From Herpomyces periplanetae (lineage: Eukaryota; Ascomycota; Laboulbeniomycetes; Herpomycetales; Herpomycetaceae), in contig WMKJ01000165.1 in the NCBI GenBank assembly GCA_009733715.1, positions 1 through 21,589 of the forward strand: 21,589 nt of DNA, read 5' to 3'. The translations under genes were made by a program, and so were the position numbers. Positions 7,582 through 16,378 of the stretch are shown here, one piece after another. Positions within the stretch are counted from its first letter, which is position 1, and the number at the start of each line of letters is the position of its first letter. Below the pieces are notes generated by a model. It saw only the letters and a list, made by a program, of their open reading frames with translations. It did not search any database and was not told the DNA's origin.

Positions 7582-9474
7582 TCATTCCAAACCACACCCC
7601 ACCGCTACGTCCAAAGCGTGCAAAATATCTTTCAAAAGATCATCCCCCTCCTCCACCCCTACCGATAATCGAATCAAATCCTCTGTTACTCCCGCTGCCG
7701 CTCGATGTTCCGGGGAAATCGATGCATGTGTCATTATCGCCGGTATTTCACATAGTGACTCTATTCCCCCGAGAGATTCCGCCAACGTAAACAATTTGGT
7801 CGATTGGCAAAATTTTTGTGCTACATCAGATCCTCCCCGAATTCGGAAACTTAACATCCCTCCACAAAGTCCTTGCCTGTGCTGCTTTAATATAATGGCA
7901 CTTTGAACTTCATTTGTACTCAATGAATCCCCCCCTGAAACACACGATGAAAGCGACAAACTTGATGAATCACTACCCATTTCTCCCCCCCACCCTGATA
8001 CTCTTCTATTAACCCTTGAATCTTCAACCTTATCCCTACCGTTCATACCACTTTTGTCCTTTTGCACACCGCTTTCATTAGGGTAAACGTATAGTCCGGG
8101 ATAGTTAACTCCCACAACATGTGGATGTCTCACCAAAACTTGCGCAATCTTCAACGCATTATCAGATGATGCCTTCATCCGTAAATGTAACGTTTTAAGT
8201 CCACGATGTGCTAACCAACAATCAAATGCTGATGGAACTGCCCCAAGTGCATTTTGAAGAAATGTTAACCTTTCGTATAATATCGAGTCATTCATCGCCA
8301 GTACCCCCATGACAACATCACTATGTCCATTTATATACTTCGTCACCGAGTGAATCACAATATCTGCTCCCCACGTTAAAGGATTTTGTATATAAGGTGA
8401 CATAAACGTATTGTCTACCACTACCAAAGGGCGTGACTCCATCGGTACTGCCTTAGTAAAATCCTTTTCCGTCGAATAATGTTGCCTAACAATCTGTACA
8501 ATTGCTTCAATATCAACCATTTTAAGCGTAGGGTTGGACGGTGTTTCAATCCACACTAATCGCGTATCCGCTGTTAACAACCCTTCCAATTCTTCCCCAA
8601 TGTTATACGTAAAGCTAGTATGGACTCCATGCGTCGGTGCAACTCGGGTGAAATACCTGTATGTACCACCGTATACATCGGCCACAGAAACCGCATGCAC
8701 GTTAACCTTGGAAACCTGAGAGCATAATCAACCTTGAATTAGCATGGGCTAATAATGTCATCTAGCAAATAGTTTTCAATCCCCATTAAATTTCGAATGG
8801 TTGATAAATGATAAGACCGCTTACACTAGAGTTACTAGCCGTAGTGTGATTTATTCTTTGTGCTGATAAGTCTGTTGAAATGGCCATTAATACTGCCGCC
8901 AATGCTGCTGAACCAGACGAAAAAGCAAGAGCAAACTTGGCCTTTTCAAGCGATGCCATTGCTGTTTCAAAATTTTCCCGATTTGGATTCGAGCTTCGGG
9001 AGTATTCATACTTCCCTGTAGGTTGACCTGCAGCAATTTGTGAAAATGTGGTAGATAATGAAATCTTGTATATCATCAACAACATTCACCAAGAGGACGG
9101 GAAGCCAATGCCAATGCCATTGCTAAACCCTCCCTTATACGCACATTTGCGCGTATACGAAACCATACTGTTAGCAATGAAAAATTAACAATGAAATTAC
9201 ACGTGTTGAGCTAGCTGTAAGGTAATCGAAATACCAAAACTTTTCTAGTAAAAGGTTTATAGGTATATTAACCTTAAATATAAAAGGAATCTGTTGCCTT
9301 GAATGGCTCACTTACGGGTGCAATAACGGCACCAGTAACCGTATCAATTGGACTTCCAGCATGAACTGCAAGTGTGGCAAAATGTGAATTCATAGACTCA
9401 TGATTAACATGAGAGCTAGATGTTTGAAAATCTTTACCAGGGCATTGTATGCCCGTAGAATTTCCATTAATCAT
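7582..9474 (-). CDS. CYS3: cystathionine gamma-lyase (three exons)
   Basis: The exons, in transcription order, are 9474-9316, 9064-8825 and 8715-7582; the donors are GTAAGT and GTAAGC, the acceptors ACAAG and CTCAG, and all junctions are in phase 0. The product is 510 residues. The enzyme is PLP-dependent, splits cystathionine to cysteine, 2-oxobutyrate and ammonia, and completes reverse transsulfuration in the cytosol. In the sequence: HFATLAVHAG, ISLSTTF at the exon 1-2 joint, KYEYSRSSNPNREN (Arg76), DVYGGTYRYF (Tyr148), LVWIETPSNPT, VVVDNTFMSPY, the PLP lysine in SVTKYINGHSD (Lys259), LFTLAESLGG and PAIMTHAS near the end. It resembles yeast Cys3 more than cystathionine beta-lyase. Two insertions make it longer than the roughly 394 of yeast: about 20 residues before the DVYGG segment and about 58 Ser/Gly-rich residues at about 347-404. 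The second could be an unspliced in-frame intron. ATG 9474 is the first in the exon; Met28 is an alternative. Confidence 0.92.
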
Positions 9475-9790
9475 TTCTTGCAAAGTAATCACTACGTTTC
9501 CGGGATAATTTATAATTTTAACAGGATGAAGTTAGAGATAGATAAATTTTACGTAGAAAGGCACAACCCCCAAATAACACCCTGAAATCGAGATTGCCAA
9601 TAATTATATGTTTTGGATCATAATACGTTAAATAATATATAAATACTACAACTATTTGGAAAAATTGAAATAAAACTATCCCACAAAACAAAAATACCCA
9701 AAAAAACCCCCAGATACAAAAAAATGATCCTTTAAAGAAGATAAATCAATTTCCAACCTAACGCCCTCGAGATTTTATACTTGATCAAAT

Positions 9791-9798
9791 TCACGTGA
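9791..9798 (-). promoter_or_regulatory. TCACGTGA box upstream of cystathionine gamma-lyase
   Basis: A palindromic TCACGTGA lies about 320 bases ahead of the lyase ATG. In yeast, TCACGTG is the site of Cbf1, which with Met4 drives sulfur amino acid genes. Use of the site here is inferred from motif and context. Confidence 0.45.
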
Positions 9799-10043
9799 CT
9801 AAATGATAGTGGGCAGTAGGGCGACATGTGTAACTAAAATGGGTCAGAAGGTCAAGTAAAATTTAGTCATTTTACGCAATTCTCCCATCACATGATGCCT
9901 TCATACCTATTATAGTGTGGCAAGTACCAGCGGTCTCGGAAAAAATAGATTATCCGGTGCAATGACCATGACTAAGCAGATAAGAGATATCTTGGACAGA
10001 AACGGAGAAATTTAGTGCCGGACAGATGTCGCAAGGGGATGGG

Positions 10044-10050
10044 CACGTGA
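10044..10050 (-). promoter_or_regulatory. second TCACGTG box upstream of cystathionine gamma-lyase
   Basis: CACGTGA on the plus strand reads TCACGTG on the strand of the lyase gene, about 570 bases ahead of its start. A further CACGTG lies in its first intron at 9200-9205. Confidence 0.35.
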
Positions 10051-10302
10051 TATCAGTCGGATTTTCGGTTTTTGGAGCAGAAAAAATGGAAGATTTTGGT
10101 GATGGAATAACAATTCAGATTATCAGTGTTTTGCTAGCATCCTGTCAGACTTGTGCAAAGAATCAAATGTTATAATATATATTTAGCAGGCTAAATGGCT
10201 ATTAACGTTCTCCTTTTCTTGCAATACTTTACTTTCATGCTCGTTACCATAATGTCATGATAACTGTGTTGAACTATTCTATTATTACTATCACCACATT
10301 CT

Positions 10303-13047
10303 TCATCTTTCACCACCCAGGAGCATTCTCTGGAACCAATTTCTTATAACTATGTTTTAATACAATTTTAAAAAATTAAATAGTTAGTATTACTCAGTTT
10401 ACAAGAAAAATTTGTCAGGCTGTTTATGACATTGAGCAAAAAAAATTCACACCGTTTACTTACGTCTAATAACTCCGGGAAAATGATTGCGAAATGATAT
10501 TTGATGATTCGAATCAGGAAATACCATCAAATCAAAATTCGTTACCTTCTCGTTCACTAATTTATCCACTAAATTATAAACGTTGGTAACGTGAACGTTA
10601 TCATCCGCTGATCCATGTATAACCATAAACCGTTTAGCTTTGCCTATACTCTTAACATTATTAACACTAGCGTTAAAGTATCCCTGTCCATTATGATCAG
10701 GAAGAAACATATATCGTTCCATAAACGCCGAATCATAATCCATAGGTTGAGTTAACGGTGCTACCGCCAGCGCATATTGAAAAGTTTTTCCTTCGTCAGC
10801 TTCCAGCACTTTTAAACTTGTATAACCCCCATAACTCCATCCCCAGATCGCCATCCGTGTGTCATCCACATAAGATTTAGCTGCCCATACTTTACCAGCT
10901 GCAATTTGATCTTGAGCTTCATAATATCCAAGATTTCCTCGAACTATACACCTAAACTCACGCCCCCTCATTCCCGTTCCACGCCCTTCAATCGTTACGC
11001 TAATTATATCCAACTTATTAACCAAATAATCATCCCAACCAAGATCTTTTCCTCGCTGAATTGTCTGTGACTCCGGCCCTTGATACACCATAAAGAGAAT
11101 TGGGTACTTTTTCTTCGAATCAAAATTCTTCGGCCTTCTTTCCAAATATTCAAGCATATTTCCGTTAATTAACACACTATCATAAATGTATTCGGGCCGT
11201 TGTGTTAATTGTTCTTTTCTCTTCATCTTCTCACTTGCCGATTCTTCCGCCAAAATCACCGTTTCATTCGATTTATCTCTAAAGGGTAACTTTACAACAT
11301 TTTTCCACATTTCTCTATCTCCTTCATAAGTCAAAACACCATAACTACCTCCCTTTGAAATGTCCAATGTAAAAAATCCTTTTAACCTAGTATCAGTTAT
11401 CGGAATTATTTCTCCCCCATTCAAGGATACTCCATAATAATGTCTCTGTGTAGGTCCCTCTTTTCCTGCACCAAAGATAATCATATTATTATTCAGATCT
11501 GCTGTATACGTCTCCGGATATACTTCCCATGGTCCACTTGTCAAAAATCTTGGTGTATTGGATGTTAATGGTGTAAAATAAGCCAAATGTCGAAACCCAT
11601 CATTAACACTTATATCAACATATCCATCTTCTGTACGGTTGAACCGTTCATCTGCTGGTATATACAACACCTTTCGTGAAATTTCCGCCCAACATCCGTC
11701 CATTGCCTTATAGTCTACTTCACGAAGTGTAGAAATCCCTTTATTAGCTGGATCAAAAAGGAGAACTCGCAATACATTAGTCTCTCGATCTGTAACGTGT
11801 ATTAACAACTTTTCTCCCATCCAAAACACTCCGTAGATGTAACTTTCACCTGAAAACGTCACATTATCCAATGGAATCGTAAATATCGTTTTATTGTAAA
11901 CGTCAGTAATAAAAAGTTTTACAAGAGGAATCTTTCCCCCGGGTAAAGAATACTTTATCGGAAGAACTTTAGGTTCAGTTTCCGGAACATTCGTCGTATT
12001 TCCCTCTGCTTTTGCTGATGACCCCAAAAAGTATTCCAACGGATACGTATTTACAAGTGTATCATCTGTGTGCATAAATGCCAGAAAGTCCCCGCTACCA
12101 GACCACCAATGCCCCATTCGTGAGTAAAGAATATCTTCTTCGTACACCCAATCTGGTATACCATTGACGATATTGCTATTACCATCCTTGGTAATTGGAA
12201 TCACATTTTTATCGTTGATTTTCTTAAGAAATACGTTATTATTGCGTACAAAGACCAAATATTTAGAATTGGGGGAAAATTCCACTGACTGTGCATGCTC
12301 CAATGGGTTATCAGCATCTATAGGTTCTATCTGTTGAGTAGTAACGTCAAGAATCCAATAAATTCCCTTGAATGAATAGCGCCATTGATCTATTAGATCC
12401 ACACCTAGCAGCACTTTTTTCAAATCTGGGCTAGCTTTAACAAAGTTAACGGTGAAATTCCTTCCGGAAAATTCGATAATTCGCTCTTTAACGAGAACTG
12501 TAGAATTAATCAAAGGATATAAAGCCAAATTCCCTGTGTAAATAAATGCATTTTCTTGCTTTGAGCCCCGACGTATGTACGTTCCGTCATAACCCTCTGG
12601 AGTATCTATCCATTGAATGTGAACGGGATGTGTATCATTTGAAGATAAACTTTCTGGATTGTCGACAAATTTATCAAAATCATCATCATCATCATTGTTA
12701 CTCTCAGCTTTTCCTTCGTTTGCTACATCTTCAAGAAGTGGTTTGGCAATCTTTAACGAAGAAACGTGGGATGGAGATTCATGAATAGCTCGACTAATGT
12801 GGTCAATACCTTGTTGGCGGTCGAAATCTTTAAGCCTATAAACGGCAAAAGTAACAATGGCCAAAACCCAGCCGGTAAATGCAACAAAGATAAGTAAACT
12901 GATCCATTTCCAAAATTTCCGCCTCAACTGACGAAGTGAATCTCGATTACTCGGTTGAAATCCGTTCGAATGTTCACTTCTTGAAGCAAAAATATCACGA
13001 ATTTTCGCTTCATCATCATCATCTTCCATGATATTTAATTGCGACAT
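10303..13047 (-). CDS. type IV dipeptidyl aminopeptidase, STE13/DAP2-like (S9B), paralogue 2
   Basis: The exons are 13047-10464 and a last exon of only 47 bases, 10349-10303. The intron 10463-10350 has a GTAAGT donor, a perfect TACTAAC branch site and an ATAG acceptor. The product is 876 residues. Without splicing, the frame would stop six bases past the donor and lose the closing helix; with it the protein ends GVIRLIRNWFQRMLLGGER, matching the helix that closes paralogue 1. Features: acidic cytosolic tail, membrane segment (about 49-70), propeller with DWVYEEDI (Glu303, Glu304), and a hydrolase domain with Ser738 (GWSYGG), Asp815 (SADDNVH) and His848 (DSNHQISF), so it looks catalytically complete. 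It is clearly homologous to the gene at 2061-4757 but well diverged and with a different tail, which would fit a split of Golgi and vacuolar roles as in yeast Ste13 and Dap2 (inference). N-x-S/T sites suggest lumenal glycosylation. Confidence 0.94.
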
Positions 13048-13211
13048 CTCGCAATCGTGAATCTATCATTCAACAGTTCAGTTTGCGTGTGAGATTCGAT
13101 GGGTTAACAAAGTATGAACAGAGACCCTTCATATACATATGGCCAAGTCAACTTTAAGTAGCAGTAGATAAAATGTATAGGTTTGAGCTTTAAAACAGGA
13201 AAAACGAAAAC

Positions 13212-13580
13212 ATGGATGACCGAAATTTTAAACAATCTTATACTGAAGAATCGAAGCGCAAGATAACCCTAGGAAATATGAGTGAAAGTGAGTACGCGTG
13301 AAAATTTGAAAAGGTTTCTTTCATGAACTAACAATTGAACTATCAACACGAAATTGTCGACATCCGAGTCCGGTGAATCACATGCTCCGTTAAACAGCTC
13401 CAAGTTAATTTGCGCATTCCTAAATTAGTAGTTAGTAGATCAAAAGATAATTCAACTATTCCCTTTGGTTAACCAGCCAGGAAGGGAAGATTATAGCTTC
13501 ATTGACAGTGGCATAGTCGAATCTTCAGCAAACCCATCCATCCGGACGTCTAACAATTTCCGAACCGAGCCAAATGGTCT
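13212..13580 (+). CDS. possible 5' exons of an unidentified plus-strand gene
   Basis: I do not recognise this gene. A likely first exon (13212-13287) begins with an ATG in good context (AAACATGG) and encodes MDDRNFKQSYTEESKRKITL and a few residues more, ending at a GTGAGT donor. An intron with an ACTAAC site would end at GTAG (13438). The next exon (13439-about 13576 or 13580) continues in phase with QKIIQLFPLVNQPGREDYSF and a Ser/Asn-rich stretch, then meets possible donors GTCTGT or GTGAGA. The part seen is hydrophilic and shows no domain. It starts 164 bases from the divergent aminopeptidase 2 gene, and the free space runs to the convergent TFIIS stop at 14536, so a gene on this strand would fit. 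Further exons could not be joined with confidence. Confidence 0.35.
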
Positions 13581-14535
13581 GTGAGAATTAAAGACAAATT
13601 TATAAAGTAAATAATTCGGCTAAATACCATTTGGTATACGTTAAACCAGTTAGAAAGATACACCAGTATCAACCCAAACTTCCGGGGTATAAGCTAAGGT
13701 GAATAGTGACGATAACAAAATAGTTTGCTCATATGCATAATGGAAGCATAGGAGATGCAAATGATACCACTATTCAACATGAGCAGCAAAAAATGTTGAA
13801 TTTATGTTGTGGATAAGTTCATGATCATTCATAGGGTTTGTTTTAAGAGATTTAGTAGAACCATCGTGAACTAGTGCAGTGGCAAGATGTTATAAATTTG
13901 TATACAATACTGACCTTTCCAGCACAGGGAATTTTCGATGATTGGAATTTCTTCCAAAACTGTCTCACACAATACTTGGTGAGTGTATAGAGTAAGACAA
14001 GTGTACCCAATCGAAAAGATTCAATGGTTCGCCTACACTTAATAGCCCGTTTATACAAGTAGATACCAAGTCCGTACGGTAAACACGGTAAAAAATTTTG
14101 ACAAATTAGTCTGAACAATAACTCGAGATTACCGGGTAACACATTTACATTAGCAAAGTGATCCACATATGCTTGCAAATTTCAGGCCAGTTCCACGGAC
14201 AATACTGCAAACGGATAATGGGAGAATGATGAAACTTCAGGCAGGTATTGGCATGATCAGGGAACACATTCATTCGTGATATTTCGGTATACAGTTGAAT
14301 CCGGTATGTCAAATAAGTGTAAGCAGCGAAACCACGGAAAGGTGAGCAAGGGACAGAGTAACTTATATACAATCAGCGTTAACAGCTCGTGTACCCGTTA
14401 CTGGTTTCGCCGACTTTACCACTTGATTGGACAGAATGCGAGTCGTAAATAACATGAAAGTACATATACACACACGCTTTTGAGCCATAATCTGAACAAT
14501 TTCATCGTTTGAACTGCCAGCAGTTCGCCGATGGG
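13581..14535. other. unassigned region with competing short frames on both strands
   Basis: The plus strand offers exon-like pieces with splice signals, for example a CAG acceptor at 13922 and GTGAGT at 13980, GTATGT near 14302, GTGAGC near 14341 and TAACAG near 14383. These would suit later exons of the gene starting at 13212. The minus strand has an open stretch (14178-13852) without an ATG that encodes a hydrophobic, Leu/Tyr-rich peptide. Neither matches a family I know, and I cannot choose between them from sequence alone. Confidence 0.3.
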
Positions 14536-15705
14536 TCAGGAAAATTTCCAGCGATGCCCACAGTTAACACACTCGCAAAAGGTCGTCATAGGCTCATCAG
14601 CACTCCGAGTTTGCGCTTGGAAATAGCTCACTTTTTTCTGGTGACATCGACCGCACGTTAAACTTGCGCTAATGCTCTTTTCAACCTGCGCAACCATGGC
14701 TTTATTCATGTTCTCCCGCTGAAACGCTGCATCTTCCTGTCGGCGTTGATCAGATTTAAGTTCATCATCGGAAAATCGAACAAAGTCCCACGCAGAAACT
14801 TCTCCAAGTAGTACGCGCATTCTTAACCCTGGATTGGATTTATTTTTTAAGTTCTGGTATAATGATCGCATTTTTCCACGATAATCCGCCGACGTCTGCG
14901 ACTTGAATAGCTCAAAGCAAGCTGCTTCTACAGCAACTGCTACCTTTTTCACTGATTCAGGAGCTACATATTACCATCGCAATTATATGCGGATGTACAC
15001 GTTAACGTAAATTTTGCTTAGTTCATTAAACTTCATGCAATTGAATAAATCGCATAAAGTTTAATGTCTCACTTTAACGTTAATCCTGCACTCACCTTCT
15101 TCTGTCATGACAGCAAGGGCATCGTACATTAAACGAATGCAACTGTTGCGGGCAGAATCATTCGTGACTTGATAATCTACACCATCCGCTAAGCAACTTC
15201 TAGCATGAGGTGGCACTTTCAGGGTATTTTGGCCGCATGAATTTTCACTTGGTGAACTTGTCGCACCATTTTCGGTCGATTTAGCGGTAACACTGCTAGG
15301 TTTACTCAATAAGTTACTACCCGTGTTCGGCTTGCTGCCCGAACTCGTTCGTGACAGCTTAGTTGGACCAATTTTTCCAGGTGCCCCTCTCATAGACGTC
15401 GCAGATGCTGATGTTGCAGCCTGGTTAGCCTTGTGTGGTGAGGATCCACCAGCCATTTGATCACGTCTTATATCGGACCTCCATTTGTTCACAATTGAAG
15501 TAGCTAATTGCGCAACTTTAGGGTCTTTGTGCTGCCGAAGCCTACCCACAACAATGCCAATGCGCGTCGATCGTAATAAATCTTCACTCGGTTTAATCTC
15601 CTTACATAACTCATTCAGTAAACTTATAAGTGTGCCAGATGGTTCACCTTGCTCTATAGCTTTGCTTAGCGTACGACTTCTTCTTTCAATTTCTTTCGCC
15701 TCCAT
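14536..15705 (-). CDS. DST1: transcription elongation factor TFIIS (two exons)
   Basis: The exons are 15705-15096 and 14963-14536; the intron 15095-14964 has GTGAGT and GTAG ends and splits one codon. The product is 345 residues. TFIIS rescues backtracked RNA polymerase II by making the polymerase cleave its own transcript. In the sequence: an N-terminal LW-type helical domain (about 5-80, with TRIGIVVGRLRQHKDPKVAQ), a Ser/Thr/Ala-rich linker (about 85-165), the central Pol II-binding domain (about 170-285, with KMRSLYQNLKNKSNPGLR), and the C-terminal zinc ribbon with Cys307, Cys310, Cys335 and Cys338. The ribbon carries QTRSADEPMTTF with the two acidic residues Asp326 and Glu327 that reach the polymerase active site. 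It is somewhat longer than yeast Dst1 (309) because of the linker. The ATG at 15705 has G at -3. It is divergent from EAF6. Confidence 0.95.
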
Positions 15706-16378
15706 TTCTTCGGTAAACGAGAACCCACTGTTTCACTCGATCCTTCGGTCAACTTAACCAACCAAGTTAGATAAATTAAGCTGTACTATCCTCCACAGTG
15801 TAATCTTTAATAAAATAAAATTTAATTCAGCAATCACTAATTAAATTTGTATGAAACAAGCTTGCCCTTCGTAAATTTCAAATTCTAAAATTTCCTTAAC
15901 CAAACTCAATTTGGGAAAAGAATTAAATCTTTGCGCGGAATTCGCCAAATTTTTACCTTCGGAAAATTGATTATCCGCTCCATCATGGGCTAAGTCACCT
16001 GATAATATTCGGTGGTGTGTTTTGTGCCAACGAGGAAAATCGCGGTATTTCTTGGAGATGCTAACCCGCGATATAGGCTTTTCTTTAGAGGAAAACTTTG
16101 GGAGTTTTAAAGATTTTGGATACTTTATTTATGGTGATGAAGATGCTCATGGTGAAAATGTATGGTTGCTTGAAAATTTCAAGAGCTTATTTACTATATG
16201 ATTCTAATTGAAATGGTGCCCGATTTTTGCTTAGTTTAAGTAATGTGTTAATCTTTAATTTTGTGATACCAGCATTTTGTATGTCTTGTTTATTTAACCG
16301 GAGAAGTGGTTCAAAGAAGAGATATTTCAAAACTTATATCAAAGATTTTGTTGGTGTACCCCGCGTATCCCGAGTTCT
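15706..16378. other. divergent promoter region of TFIIS and EAF6
   Basis: About 670 AT-rich bases between two divergent chromatin/transcription genes. It holds a plus-strand open frame without an early ATG (15971-16201, 76 codons) and a frame at 16227-16424 that ends inside the EAF6 start region. Neither has a recognisable domain and I do not call them genes. Confidence 0.5.

Larger units (their letters stand above)
9475..10302. other. intergenic region upstream of cystathionine gamma-lyase
   Basis: About 830 bases between the lyase start and the end of the second aminopeptidase. It is AT-rich with A-runs around 9660-9725. No ATG-started frame of note is seen. It contains two CACGTG elements, listed separately, and the 3' end of the aminopeptidase transcript. 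Confidence 0.6.

Noticed and set aside
14186-14275. Short plus-strand peptide with an LQTDNG-like stretch that recalls integrase cores
   Set aside because: It is a single short match in one frame, with no other integrase motif, terminal repeats or neighbouring element genes. I treat it as chance.
14178-14372. Minus-strand frame 14372-14145 with a possible signal-peptide exon upstream
   Set aside because: It has no ATG of its own, and the proposed upstream exon rests on a weak GTAAAG donor. Several plus-strand readings compete, so it is only mentioned as part of the unassigned region.
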